Source: Thermotomaculum hydrothermale (GTDB taxonomy: Bacteria > Acidobacteriota > Holophagae > Thermotomaculales > Thermotomaculaceae). From it: a DNA stretch of 64,000 bases. A program made the position numbers and the translations under genes. The stretch lies in NCBI RefSeq assembly GCF_016592575.1, contig NZ_AP017470.1:1139471-1203470 (forward strand), in the 5' to 3' direction. Below are positions 1 through 9,027 of this stretch, one piece after another. Below the pieces are notes generated by a model. It saw only the letters and a program-made list of their open reading frames with translations, did not search any database and was not told the DNA's origin. Each line of letters starts with the position of its first letter. Positions within the stretch are counted from its first letter, which is position 1.

Positions 1-1
1 T

Positions 2-364
2 TTAAGATTGGAAAAACAAATAGAAGAAAGCCTTTCTGAATTTTTTGAGGAAGAATTTGAAAAAGCAACCCCTTTGAATATTGAATTTAAAGAAACTAAA
101 AAAGAAACATTCCTAAAGTTTAGTATGTTTAATAAACTTGCTATTGCAATTGCTGCAAGTTTTTTTATTGCATTTATCATTTTCCTCTCTGGAAAACAAA
201 AAAATAAAACAATAAAAATAACAACTCCTGTTATCCGCACCGTACAATTCTCATCCCCAATAATAAAGGATGTGGTTTTTATAGACGGAAAACTTAAAAC
301 AAGGGTAAACAAAGTAGGTGACAATATCTATATGATTAAAATATTAGGAGGAAGAAATGATTAA
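2..364 (+). CDS. membrane-anchored protein, possibly anti-sigma-factor-like (5' end outside window)
   Basis: The reading frame is open from the first bases of the window, so the true start may lie upstream; the first in-window start codon is a TTG at 8. The visible part has an acidic N-terminal segment, one hydrophobic helix of about 20 residues in the middle and a short basic C-terminal domain that would lie outside the inner membrane. This single-span layout resembles anti-sigma factors, but no zinc-binding motif is visible, so that is only a guess. It overlaps the next gene by 8 bases, so the two are probably co-translated. Confidence 0.6.
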   Translation, partial: LRLEKQIEESLSEFFEEEFEKATPLNIEFKETKKETFLKFSMFNKLAIAIAASFFIAFIIFLSGKQKNKTIKITTPVIRTVQFSSPIIKDVVFIDGKLKTRVNKVGDNIYMIKILGGRND

Positions 365-1097
365 AAGATTTTTGGTTTTCCTGCTTGTGTTAACAACCTT
401 TTTAAACGGGATATACTCTTTCTCAGAAGATAAAGAAATTCCCGCAAGGCTTCAAACAGAGGTAATTAAACTCAGGCATATAAGCTTTACAAAGCCTATA
501 GAAGAGACAATTAAAACAATAATTGATACAGATTATTCAGGAAATGCATTCTTTACTTTTGACAAGAAAAACAATGCAATTATAGTTACAGCAACAAATG
601 TAACAATTGACAAAATTAAAAGGTTTATAAACAAGTTTGATGTAAAGGGAATTCCTGTGAATTTAAAGATTTACATTTTGACCGAGTCAAAAGAAAAAGG
701 GGATATTAAAAAACTCCCTAAAAGCCTTGTTAACAAACTTGAAAAAATAAATATTTATGGTGCCGAAATCCTTGCAAACGCTTTTATAACAAGCAAAACA
801 GGTAAAAGCGTTATGGTAAGCCTCAAAGACCCTGATTATGGCACCCAGTTTCAGATAACCTTTTTTCTTACAGAAGACGGAAATAAAATAGGGCTTTACG
901 ATTTTACCGTGTATAAAATTACCAAAGAAAAAGTCCAGGCATATTATAAAGACAAACCAATTCCGTCACAAGATGTTTACAAAAAATGGAAAATTATTCA
1001 GTCCTCTTACAGCATATCTCCAAATGACCCTCTAATAATAGGGATAAGCGGTGACAACAATGTTGACTACATATTTGCGGTGACAATGATTAAATAA
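357..1097 (+). CDS. exported protein with a secretin N-domain-like segment
   Basis: The protein has 246 residues and starts with a typical signal peptide of about 22 residues. Residues 35-100 follow the pattern of the short N0/N1 (NolW-like) domain of secretins: a strand, a helix pair that would span a pore subunit contact, then an 'aIIVTAT' strand followed by a helix ending in 'KFDV'. There is no secretin barrel, so this is an orphan N-domain protein. The rest is beta-rich and not recognised. The ATG overlaps the upstream gene, and an AGGAGG ribosome site sits just before it, so both genes are likely one unit. The function is unknown. The fold call is pattern recognition only. Confidence 0.65.
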   Translation: MIKRFLVFLLVLTTFLNGIYSFSEDKEIPARLQTEVIKLRHISFTKPIEETIKTIIDTDYSGNAFFTFDKKNNAIIVTATNVTIDKIKRFINKFDVKGIPVNLKIYILTESKEKGDIKKLPKSLVNKLEKINIYGAEILANAFITSKTGKSVMVSLKDPDYGTQFQITFFLTEDGNKIGLYDFTVYKITKEKVQAYYKDKPIPSQDVYKKWKIIQSSYSISPNDPLIIGISGDNNVDYIFAVTMIK

Positions 1098-1124
1098 CTT
1101 AAAGTAAACAGGTTAATCTGCTAT

Positions 1125-1151
1125 AATCCCCCTATAAAAGGGGGATTTTTT
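1125..1151 (+). terminator. Rho-independent terminator that also carries the next gene's ribosome site
   Basis: An 8-bp perfect stem (AATCCCCC / GGGGGATT) with a 7-base loop is followed by a run of T. It ends the upstream pair of genes. The G5 of the 3' arm lies 8 bases before the ATG at 1153 and is the only Shine-Dalgarno-like sequence there. Confidence 0.8.
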
Positions 1152-1152
1152 C

Positions 1153-1908
1153 ATGATTGTGCTTTTAACTGACTTCGGGCTAAAAGATGAATATGTTGCT
1201 GAGATGAAAGCAGCTATAAAATACATTGAACCGTCTGTTGAAATAATAGATTTAACACACTTTGTTGAATCTGGAAACATAAAACACGGGCAATTTTTTT
1301 TAAAATACTCATACAAATTTTTCCCCAAAAACACAATATTTGTTGCAGTTGTTGACCCTGGAGTCGGGGGAGAAAGGGCTGAGGTTTGTGTCAGGTTTGA
1401 AGAAAGGTGGTTTATAACACCTGATAATGGAATACTAAGCTTTGCACAAAATGGAATTGTTTACAGGATAAAAAATGTTAAAAACCCCATTACAAAATCA
1501 ATTAGCAACACTTTTCACGGTAGAGATATTTTTGCCCCTGCTGCAGCATACCTCTATCAGGGAAGAGGAGATTTTTTTGAAAGAATTGAAAACTTAAGCA
1601 CTTTGTTAGAGTTAGAAGAGGTTAAAAGTTTAAATCAGTTAGACAGAGGAGAAATTCTCCACATTGACAACTTTGGCAATATTATTACTAACATTTCAGA
1701 CAAACTCTTTGAAAAAATTAAGATTGAAGTAAACGGAAAGACAATATCCCACTTTGCAAATAGCTTTGAAGAGGCAAAGCTAAAAGGATACGACCTATTT
1801 ATCTCAAATGGGAGTAAAGGCTTACTGGAAATTGCTTCTCCTCAAAACAATGCTGCAAAAATTTTGAATGCAAAAATATCTCAAAAAATAAAAATATCGG
1901 AGGTGTAA
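1153..1908 (+). CDS. SAM hydrolase (SAM hydroxide adenosyltransferase, DUF62 family)
   Basis: The 251-residue protein matches the family that includes the SAM-dependent chlorinase and fluorinase as well as the common SAM hydroxide adenosyltransferases. Typical features are the N-terminal 'LLTDFG' strand, the 'VVDPGVGG' motif near residue 70, 'TPDNG' near residue 95 and the 'FHGRDIFAPAAA' motif near 120. The C-terminal half is the small beta domain with 'IDNFGNIITN'. Most bacterial members hydrolyse S-adenosylmethionine to adenosine and methionine; halogenation is rare and nothing here indicates it. The stop codon is directly followed by the next ATG, so it is co-transcribed with the transpeptidase-like gene. 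Confidence 0.88.
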   Translation: MIVLLTDFGLKDEYVAEMKAAIKYIEPSVEIIDLTHFVESGNIKHGQFFLKYSYKFFPKNTIFVAVVDPGVGGERAEVCVRFEERWFITPDNGILSFAQNGIVYRIKNVKNPITKSISNTFHGRDIFAPAAAYLYQGRGDFFERIENLSTLLELEEVKSLNQLDRGEILHIDNFGNIITNISDKLFEKIKIEVNGKTISHFANSFEEAKLKGYDLFISNGSKGLLEIASPQNNAAKILNAKISQKIKISEV

Positions 1909-3402
1909 ATGTCAATACTAAGAGCTAAAAAAAAGAAAAAAAGACCTGTTTTAAAATTTATTGTCGTTTTAATTATCGTCTGGGCGGCAAGCGGGCTATA
2001 CCTTTCATACAAAGCGACCAAAAACCTTGAAAATCTAAAAAATCCAGAAAAACAGGTTAAAATACTGAGGTTAATAAAATTCTTTCCGTCATACACAGAA
2101 GAGGTAAACAATGTATGGCAGATTTTAAACGGTAAAAAGGTTGAACCGTTTGATAAAAAACTTTATTCATCAAGTTATAAAACAATCCTTGCTAAACTTA
2201 TAGAAAATAATTTAATAGATAGATTTAAATCCTTAATGGAATACATAAATTCAAAAAAAGAAAAACCAGAATTACCTTACTTTAATGCTCTCTATCTTTT
2301 TAACAATGGTGAATTTGAGCAAGCAAAGCCCTATCTTGAGAAGGATAAAAAGTTTGCAAATATGTATAAAAGCGGAGAAGTTCCTGTAATTGAAAACCTG
2401 CTTTACTATAATATGAAAACAAAGAAATACAGGTGTGTTTACAGGGGAATGAAATTTTTAGAAAAACATTTCCCTGCAAAAAGAGATTTTTTAAAGATTT
2501 ACAAATCTTCTATTAACAAAAGAATGCAGGAATACGCTGAAACAATGTTAGGCAAGCAGGAAGGTTTCTTTGCCGTTCAGAAGGCGGGATTTATTTACTG
2601 CATGGTAGCAAATGGTGTTGACCCATTCACAGACTATTTTGAGCCTGGCTCTGTTATTAAATTAATCACTCTTACAGGTTATCTTGAAGAAAACAGAAAC
2701 GATGTAAAATTTCCCTTCTATTGCATAAAACCATTAAACATAGACGGGAAAGCATTCTATGACTGGAAAAAGCACGGCAAAATCCCGTCTGTTGAAGAGG
2801 CACTTGCAGAATCATGCAACCTTGTGTTTGCTGAATGTGCATTGTCATTAGGGAAAACAGATTTAATGGACTGGTATTCAAAATTCTACATAGACAAAAA
2901 CAAAAAGGTAAAGGTATGCGAATTTGAGTTTAACCCGGCCTATGTTAAAAAAGAAATTTTAGATAAATATACCCTTGCTGAAGCTGGAATTGGAATTGAA
3001 GTACCCTATGTAACGCCTTACTGGCTTTTAAAAACATCAGCAATAATTGCAAGATACGGGAAAGATACCACCCCCACCTGTGCTTTATTTGAAGATTCAA
3101 CCTTTAACGAAAATACTGTTTTTGAATATAATGATAAAATAAAACCCCTATACAATGGAATGCTTAAAGCAGTTGAACTTCCTATTGGCACTGGGAAAAG
3201 GGCAAAGGTTGACAACATTAAAATTTACCTTAAAACAGGAACGGCAGGCAAAAAACCGTTCAATGCATTTATTGTGGGATTTGCAAATTATAAAAGACTT
3301 GATTATTCTTTTGCACTATTCTTAAAAAACGGCGGAAAGGCAGAATTCAAAGCAGCAAAAACTATCAATGAATTCTTTTCTTCATTTGATAAATTCTTTT
3401 AA
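1909..3402 (+). CDS. penicillin-binding transpeptidase-like protein with N-terminal membrane anchor
   Basis: The 497-residue protein has a basic N-terminus, one membrane helix at about residues 17-34 and a helical region that may hold TPR-like repeats. The second half carries the three motifs of serine-active-site penicillin-binding enzymes in order: SxxK as 'PGSVIKL' (about residue 247), SxN as 'SCN' (about 303) and 'KTGTAG' (about 443). This predicts a periplasmic, membrane-anchored D,D-transpeptidase or a penicillin-recognising relative. The N-terminal part does not look like the usual class B PBP dimerisation domain, so the exact role in cell-wall synthesis is open. It starts right after the SAM hydrolase stop codon and ends at a strong terminator. 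Confidence 0.75.
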   Translation: MSILRAKKKKKRPVLKFIVVLIIVWAASGLYLSYKATKNLENLKNPEKQVKILRLIKFFPSYTEEVNNVWQILNGKKVEPFDKKLYSSSYKTILAKLIENNLIDRFKSLMEYINSKKEKPELPYFNALYLFNNGEFEQAKPYLEKDKKFANMYKSGEVPVIENLLYYNMKTKKYRCVYRGMKFLEKHFPAKRDFLKIYKSSINKRMQEYAETMLGKQEGFFAVQKAGFIYCMVANGVDPFTDYFEPGSVIKLITLTGYLEENRNDVKFPFYCIKPLNIDGKAFYDWKKHGKIPSVEEALAESCNLVFAECALSLGKTDLMDWYSKFYIDKNKKVKVCEFEFNPAYVKKEILDKYTLAEAGIGIEVPYVTPYWLLKTSAIIARYGKDTTPTCALFEDSTFNENTVFEYNDKIKPLYNGMLKAVELPIGTGKRAKVDNIKIYLKTGTAGKKPFNAFIVGFANYKRLDYSFALFLKNGGKAEFKAAKTINEFFSSFDKFF

Positions 3403-3410
3403 AATAAAAA

Positions 3411-3437
3411 AGCCTCCTATTCAGGAGGCTGATTTTT
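3411..3437. terminator. bidirectional Rho-independent terminator
   Basis: An 8-bp perfect stem (AGCCTCCT / AGGAGGCT) with a 4-base loop has an A-run on its left and a T-run on its right. It can serve both the transpeptidase-like gene (+) and the CBS gene (-), which converge here. Confidence 0.85.
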
Positions 3438-3451
3438 CTTTTTAATAAAAA

Positions 3452-3895
3452 TCAGGTTTGAAGATTGCCCTGAATATAATTGTGCAGGTGTTCTATTTCA
3501 ATCTTTCTGTCTTCTAAAACAGTAACCATAATATCACCACTGGTAATAAGGCCAATCAATTTTCCTTTATCAATCACAGGGATATGCCTTTTTCTTGCAG
3601 CGGTTATCATTCTTGAAACCTCTTCAATTGTGTCGTCTGGTGAGCAAACAAGCAAATCTTTGGTCATAAAATCATCCACTTTACTTTTATCAGGATCAAC
3701 TCCGGCTGCACACACCTTAACTAAAACATCCCTTTCGGTAAAGATTCCCTTAATATCTTTCCCCTTTACAACCAGCACACTACCTACTTTATTTTCAGCC
3801 ATTACTTTACTTGCATCTCTTATAGTTGTACCGCTTTCAACTGTAATCACCCCATCAACGGGTTTTCTTTTTAAAACATCTTTTACCTTTTTCAT
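3452..3895 (-). CDS. two-CBS-domain protein
   Basis: The 147-residue protein consists almost entirely of a tandem pair of CBS motifs (a Bateman module). The first runs from about residue 8 to 65, with 'VGSVLVV' and 'GIFTERD'. The second runs from about 75 to 135, with 'RHIPVIDKGKLIGLITSGD'. Such stand-alone pairs bind adenosine nucleotides and act as regulators. The partner here is unknown. A GGAGG ribosome site precedes the ATG. The gene has no operon partner; it lies between rpoD and the convergent transpeptidase-like gene. The 225 bases upstream, before the rpoD stop, show no gene. Confidence 0.88.
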   Translation of the reverse strand: MKKVKDVLKRKPVDGVITVESGTTIRDASKVMAENKVGSVLVVKGKDIKGIFTERDVLVKVCAAGVDPDKSKVDDFMTKDLLVCSPDDTIEEVSRMITAARKRHIPVIDKGKLIGLITSGDIMVTVLEDRKIEIEHLHNYIQGNLQT

Positions 3896-4120
3896 AAAAT
3901 ATCTCCTCCCTTCTTTTTCAATGAAACCTTATTTAAATTATAAGATTAGAAAAAAGTTTTTCAACTTAAAATATGGATTGTAACCAATTATAAAATTGCA
4001 GCTTACAGGTGGTTTTTCATTTTAATGAAACAAGAAAGGGTGAAGATTTAAAGTGTTATCTTAAAAATTGATACTGATTATCTATACAAAACACCTTAAA
4101 TCCTCAACCCTGAATAACTA

Positions 4121-5800
4121 TTACCTCATACCTTCAAGGAAGGCTTTTAGTTTTCTACTCCTCGATGGATGTCTGAGCTTTCTTAACGCCTTTGATTCAA
4201 TCTGCCTGATTCTTTCCCTTGTTACTGCAAATAATTGCCCAACTTCCTCAAGGGTGTGCTCACCATCTTCAGTTAAACCAAACCTCATTTCCAGCACTTT
4301 TGCTTCCCTCTCTGGAAGTGTTTTTAATACCTCTAAAACAGAGTTTTTAAGATCAAGATCAATTACATTATCAATGGGAGACACATTCTTTTCATCTTCA
4401 ATAAAATCTCCAAGATGTGAATCTTCCTCTTCACCAATAGGAGTTTCAAGAGAAATTGGGTCCTGTGCAATTTTCATTATCTTTCTGATTTTGTCCACAG
4501 ACATTTCCATTTTTAGAGCAATTTCTTCTGGAGAAGGTTCTCTCCCAAGCTCCTGGACAAGTTGTCTTGAAACCCTGATTACCTTATTAATTGTTTCAAT
4601 CATGTGCACAGGAATCCTTATTGTTCTTGCCTGGTCTGCAATAGCCCTTGTAATAGCCTGCCTAATCCACCATGTTGCATATGTGGAAAACTTATACCCT
4701 CTTCTGTATTCAAATTTTTCTACCGCCTTCATTAAACCAATATTTCCTTCCTGGATTAAGTCAAGAAACTGCAAACCTTTATTGGTGTACTTTTTAGCAA
4801 TTGAAACAACGAGCCTTAAATTTGCTTCAATTAAAGCATTCTTGGCCTTTTCAGTTCTATTTTCCCCCTCTTTTAAAAGTTTGTAATTTTTATCAAAAAT
4901 TTCAAGGGTTGTGCCTAACTCATTTAACCTTTTATTTAATTTCCCCTCAAGCTCAACCAATTCTTTTGTCAACTTAGGTCTTAATTTTTCATATGCAGGC
5001 TTTTCAAGTTTTTCTTTTATCTCTTTTATTCTTCTATTGTAGTTGTGAAGCTCTTTATGTGTTTCATTTACCATCTCAATAAGTTTGTGCATATGGTGAA
5101 AATTTAATTTTAATTTTCTTATTTCCCTTGAAACCCTTACCTTTTGCCTGTTAATTTGAGAAAAGAGCTTTTTCCTTTCCTCTTCGTCAACAGTATCATT
5201 ATACTTTTGTATTAAACTTTGAAGTTTACCTTCCTCTACTCTAATATTTCTGAAAATCTGCAAAGCAAAATTTAGTGCCTCATTATCCTCACCAAAAGCA
5301 TCATCGTCTAAACCTATTACTTCTTTAAGGTGGAATGGCTTTTCTTCAATTAACTCTCCTAATTTTAACAAGTAGGGAACAACAACCCTCATTCTTGACA
5401 GGGCTTTTAAGGTAGTTTTCATTCCAGCTTCAATTTCTTTTGCATAATAAATTTCCTCTTCCCTTGTTAAAAGAGGCACATTGCCCATTTCCTTGAGGTA
5501 AAGCCTTACAGGGTCATTTACCCTGTCAACTTCTCCCGGAGCAAAGGTTTTATGTTCAATATCTTCTTCAGTTTCTTCGTTCTCTTCTACCTCGTCTAAT
5601 TCACCTGTACCATAATAATCACCATCTTCCTTTTCAAAATCAACCAAATCAACTCCACCAGCTTTAATATCCCCTATTAATTTATCAATCTCCTCAATTG
5701 TTGCATCAGGGTCAAGCATACTATTTAATTCATCAAATGAGATTGACCCCTTACTTATGGCGTATTCTTTAATGTGTGAGTACTTGCTGTTTTTTGCCAA
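4121..5800 (-). CDS. rpoD: RNA polymerase primary sigma factor RpoD (sigma-70)
   Basis: The 559-residue protein has all the sigma-70 regions: a short acidic region 1.1, region 1.2 ('[11 protein letters not shown]', about residue 93), a non-conserved insert, region 2 with '[18 protein letters not shown]' and the DNA-melting '[10 protein letters not shown]', region 3 and region 4 with '[20 protein letters not shown]'. It is the housekeeping promoter-recognition subunit. The start is a TTG that gives MAKNSKY, preceded by a run of eight G residues that serves as ribosome site. The gene is not next to dnaG in this window; the c-di-AMP cyclase operon diverges from it. Confidence 0.97.
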   Translation of the reverse strand: MAKNSKYSHIKEYAISKGSISFDELNSMLDPDATIEEIDKLIGDIKAGGVDLVDFEKEDGDYYGTGELDEVEENEETEEDIEHKTFAPGEVDRVNDPVRLYLKEMGNVPLLTREEEIYYAKEIEAGMKTTLKALSRMRVVVPYLLKLGELIEEKPFHLKEVIGLDDDAFGEDNEALNFALQIFRNIRVEEGKLQSLIQKYNDTVDEEERKKLFSQINRQKVRVSREIRKLKLNFHHMHKLIEMVNETHKELHNYNRRIKEIKEKLEKPAYEKLRPKLTKELVELEGKLNKRLNELGTTLEIFDKNYKLLKEGENRTEKAKNALIEANLRLVVSIAKKYTNKGLQFLDLIQEGNIGLMKAVEKFEYRRGYKFSTYATWWIRQAITRAIADQARTIRIPVHMIETINKVIRVSRQLVQELGREPSPEEIALKMEMSVDKIRKIMKIAQDPISLETPIGEEEDSHLGDFIEDEKNVSPIDNVIDLDLKNSVLEVLKTLPEREAKVLEMRFGLTEDGEHTLEEVGQLFAVTRERIRQIESKALRKLRHPSRSRKLKAFLEGMR

Positions 5801-5837
5801 TTTTACCCCCCCCTAATATTTTAAAATCCAAAAGGTA

Positions 5838-5865
5838 TTTATACCATAAAAGTTTCTATGCACAA
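5838..5865 (-). promoter_or_regulatory. probable rpoD promoter
   Basis: On the minus strand TTGTGC (5865-5860) and TATAAA (5843-5838) are separated by 16 bases, about 40 bases before the TTG start. The -10 lies in a GGTATAAATACC-type palindrome. The hexamers are imperfect, so this is tentative. Confidence 0.45.
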
Positions 5866-5967
5866 ATAAGAATATATACAGGTAATTTGAATTTGCAATT
5901 TTTTTTTAAAGAATATGTTTTAATTTGTTAAAATTTCTATGGATATACTTTTTATTTCAGAGGTTTT

Positions 5968-6795
5968 ATGGAAATTTTAAACATTGAAGCAATAAGGATT
6001 CCTACAATTACTGATATTATAGACATCGTTATTCTTGCTTATATCATCTATAAACTCCTTGTCCTTATAAAAGGGACAAGGGCAATGCAAATGATTGCAG
6101 GCATTGCCTTACTATTCTTTGCAAGTTTTCTCTCTGGTGTTTTTCATTTAAACACATTAAAGACTGTGATTGATTCAACAATCAGCTTTTTACCAATTGC
6201 GGTAATAGTTCTTTTTCAATATGAAATAAGAAAGATTCTCGCCAGGATGGGTACCTACTCTTTTATAAAAAATCACGAAAGTATAGAAGAGCATATAATA
6301 GAACAAATTTTAAAAGCAGCAAATATGCTTTCAAAGGAAAAAAAAGGTGGTTTAATTGTTATTGAAAGGGGACAGGGATTGGGACAGTATATTGAAACTG
6401 GTATAACAATTGACGCAAAAATCTCATTTGACCTTATTATAAATATTTTTGAGCCTAAAACAGCATTACACGATGGGGCAATAATTATCTCAAAAGGAAG
6501 AATTGCAGCGGCATCATGCCTTCTACCTCTATCTTCAAACCCACATTTGCCGCCTCACTTTGGAACAAGACATAGAGCAGGGATAGGAATTACAGAAGAA
6601 ACAGACGCAATAGCTATTATTATTTCTGAAGAAACTGGAAAAATCTCTTTTGCTAAAAACGGTACTATTATGCATTACAAAGATAAATCTTTTGAAGGTA
6701 TGAAAAACCATTTAATAGGGCTTTTAGAAATGGAAAATAAAAAAGGTTCTAAAAAGAATTTACTGGGAAAAATTAAGGAAGCGTTTAAAAAATGA
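5968..6795 (+). CDS. cdaA: membrane diadenylate cyclase CdaA
   Basis: The 275-residue protein has three predicted membrane helices (about residues 13-90) and a DisA_N-type cyclase domain. The catalytic signatures are 'DGAIII' (about residue 169) and 'RHRAGIG' (about 203). It makes cyclic di-AMP from two ATP at the inner membrane. It is the first gene of an operon with the YbbR-domain protein and glmM, the same order as the cdaA-cdaR-glmM operon of Firmicutes, in which CdaR and GlmM modulate the cyclase. The GAGG ribosome site lies 5 bases before the ATG. Confidence 0.95.
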   Translation: MEILNIEAIRIPTITDIIDIVILAYIIYKLLVLIKGTRAMQMIAGIALLFFASFLSGVFHLNTLKTVIDSTISFLPIAVIVLFQYEIRKILARMGTYSFIKNHESIEEHIIEQILKAANMLSKEKKGGLIVIERGQGLGQYIETGITIDAKISFDLIINIFEPKTALHDGAIIISKGRIAAASCLLPLSSNPHLPPHFGTRHRAGIGITEETDAIAIIISEETGKISFAKNGTIMHYKDKSFEGMKNHLIGLLEMENKKGSKKNLLGKIKEAFKK

Positions 6796-7745
6796 AAAAA
6801 ATAAAAATTTTTGAGTCAGACTGGTTTTTAAAAGTAATCTCGTTAATTATAGCCTTTACAATGTGGGCATACATAAGCGGACAAAAAACTCCAAAGATTA
6901 TTGAAAAAAACTTCACAGCTCCTATTTACTTTGAAAATACTTCAGACAATATGATTTTAACCAGAGATGTTTTGTATGAAATTACCGTACAATTGAGAGG
7001 CCCCGAGACAATTATCAAAAAAATTAAATCTGAAGATGTTTATATAACAATAGATTTAAAAAATAAAAAATTCGGACTTCACTCAATTCCTTTAACCGAG
7101 GATCTTGTTCATAAACCTAATGGAGTTAAAGTAGTTAACATTATTCCAAATACAATACAGTTTAAAATTGAAAGAAAGGTTACAAGGCTTGTCCCCATAA
7201 AAGCAAACCTTGTGGGAGATTTACCAGATGACCTTGAAGTAAAAAAAATAATACTCTCACCTCCTACTGTGAAAGTTGAAGGACCCCAATCAGTGTTAGG
7301 AAAAATTCAATACTTTAAAACAGAGGTTATTGATATTAGCGACAAAATGAAAACTTTCGAAACAAGCACAGTGGTTATTCTAAATTCAAACTTTTTAAAA
7401 TTGCTATCTGAGCCTAACATTAAAGTTAAAGTTATTATCGGGGAAAAAGACAGAGTTAAATTATTTAGAAATATTACAGTGACACTGGCAAACATAGGGA
7501 AACATACTGTATGGATAAACCCTAAAAAAGTAGCGGTTCAGGTTAAAGGGAGTAAGAAATTTGTTGATATGGTTTTAAGAAAAAATATAAAGGTTTTCGT
7601 TGACTGCAAAAATCTTAAACCAAATGAAAAAGACTATATTCTGACTCCGCAGGTAGACTATGTAGGTGCAAACAGCGAACAAATAAAGGAAAATGTAAAA
7701 TTCAAAACAATACCATCACTTGTTAATGTCAGGGTTTTTAAATGA
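6792..7745 (+). CDS. YbbR-domain protein, CdaR-like cyclase regulator
   Basis: The 317-residue protein has one N-terminal membrane helix ('VISLIIAFTMWAYISG') and then about three YbbR-type repeats outside the membrane, seen as recurring 'V.V.GP...I..I' and 'V.V.G....V' patterns around residues 70, 155 and 250. It overlaps cdaA by 4 bases and glmM by 4 bases, so all three are translationally coupled. By family and position it is the counterpart of CdaR, which binds CdaA and adjusts its activity. Confidence 0.88.
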   Translation: MKKIKIFESDWFLKVISLIIAFTMWAYISGQKTPKIIEKNFTAPIYFENTSDNMILTRDVLYEITVQLRGPETIIKKIKSEDVYITIDLKNKKFGLHSIPLTEDLVHKPNGVKVVNIIPNTIQFKIERKVTRLVPIKANLVGDLPDDLEVKKIILSPPTVKVEGPQSVLGKIQYFKTEVIDISDKMKTFETSTVVILNSNFLKLLSEPNIKVKVIIGEKDRVKLFRNITVTLANIGKHTVWINPKKVAVQVKGSKKFVDMVLRKNIKVFVDCKNLKPNEKDYILTPQVDYVGANSEQIKENVKFKTIPSLVNVRVFK

Positions 7746-9013
7746 AAAAAATCTTTGGTACAGACGGAATCAGGGGAAAGGCAGGAGAATTCCCTATTAC
7801 CCCTGAAAATATTTACAAATTAGGATACCTTTTTGTAAAAATAACCGGCTATAAAAATATTGCTATAGGCTGGGACACGAGAGAGTCCTCACTATGGATA
7901 GCAAACTCTTTAATCTCAGGAATAGAAAATGCAGGGGGGAAACCTGTAAATTTAGGTTGCATACCGACACCTGTTTTGTCTTTCTGCACATCAGACTCTT
8001 TTGACGGTGGTGTTATGATAACAGCCTCTCACAACCCTTACACTGATAACGGAATTAAATTTTTTAACTATAAAGGCGAAAAAATTAGCGATGAAGTAGA
8101 AAATGAAATTACAAAAGAATTTTATAACTTTTTAGGAGAAATAAAACTATCTGAAAAAATAAAAAACATACTATTTATTGAGGAAAAAATTGTAAAAACA
8201 TACCTTTCCCATATAAAAAACAAAATAGATTTAAGCAAAATAATAAAAACCTACCCTGTTGATTGCGCAAACGGGGCAACTTCCCTTTTCATAGAACTTG
8301 CACAAAAAACTCTAAACATTAAACTTAATCCATACAACACCAACCCTGATGGAAAAAACATAAACCTAAAATGTGGAGCTGCACAACCTGATTTTATTAA
8401 AAAAGAAAGTTTTGCCTTTGACGGTGACGGTGACAGAATTATGGGAAAAGACTTAAATGGAAATATAATCAATGGGGATATAATCCTTATGTTTTTAGCT
8501 GATAAACTGAATTTAGATAAACTTGTGGGAACTGTAATGACAAATATGGCTGTTGAATCTTTCTGCAAAGAGAGAAAAATAGAATTTTACAGGACAAAGG
8601 TTGGTGATAGGTTTGTAAAAGAAAAAATGAATGAAACAAATGCCAAATTGGGAGGGGAAACATCAGGGCATATAATCTTAACTGATTTAAACTCAACAGG
8701 AGACAGCTTTGCTGTTTACCTTAAAATACTTGAACTTCTCAATACTTTTAAAATAGACATTAATGATTTAACTAAAAAATACAGATTATTTCCCCAGAAA
8801 GTAATAAATATCCCTGTAAAAGAAAAAAAACCTTTTGAACAAATAAAAGGCTTTAAAAAATTAATGGAAAAATGTGAAATAATACTGGGAGATAAAGGCA
8901 GGATTTTTCCGAGATATTCGGGAACTGAAAACCTGTTGAGGATTCTCATCGAATGTCAGGCTGAAGATAGAGTAAATGAAGCACAAAAAATAATAAAAAA
9001 CTTTTTTAAATAA
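7742..9013 (+). CDS. glmM: phosphoglucosamine mutase GlmM
   Basis: The 423-residue protein converts glucosamine-6-phosphate to glucosamine-1-phosphate for peptidoglycan and lipopolysaccharide synthesis. It shows the phospho-serine loop 'TASHNP' (Ser96), the metal-binding 'DGDGDR' loop near residue 227 and the C-terminal phosphate-binding 'RYSGTENLLRI'. It is slightly shorter than the usual 445-450 residues. The ATG overlaps the stop of the CdaR-like gene. Confidence 0.95.
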   Translation: MKKIFGTDGIRGKAGEFPITPENIYKLGYLFVKITGYKNIAIGWDTRESSLWIANSLISGIENAGGKPVNLGCIPTPVLSFCTSDSFDGGVMITASHNPYTDNGIKFFNYKGEKISDEVENEITKEFYNFLGEIKLSEKIKNILFIEEKIVKTYLSHIKNKIDLSKIIKTYPVDCANGATSLFIELAQKTLNIKLNPYNTNPDGKNINLKCGAAQPDFIKKESFAFDGDGDRIMGKDLNGNIINGDIILMFLADKLNLDKLVGTVMTNMAVESFCKERKIEFYRTKVGDRFVKEKMNETNAKLGGETSGHIILTDLNSTGDSFAVYLKILELLNTFKIDINDLTKKYRLFPQKVINIPVKEKKPFEQIKGFKKLMEKCEIILGDKGRIFPRYSGTENLLRILIECQAEDRVNEAQKIIKNFFK

Positions 9014-9027
9014 TATTGGAGGTAAAA

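Noticed and set aside
1153-1908. Fluorinase or chlorinase function for the SAM-dependent enzyme
   Set aside because: The halogenating enzymes are a small minority of the family, and I can see no halide-site feature or halometabolite gene nearby.
3480-3983. Open frame of 167 codons opposite the CBS gene
   Set aside because: The CBS protein on the other strand is clearly conserved; the frame has biased Ser/Ile/Leu content typical of a shadow.
4068-4886. Long open frame of 272 codons antisense to rpoD
   Set aside because: It lies wholly opposite the conserved end of rpoD, is Ser/Leu-rich and has no family signature or ribosome site. It is a shadow of an AT-rich gene.
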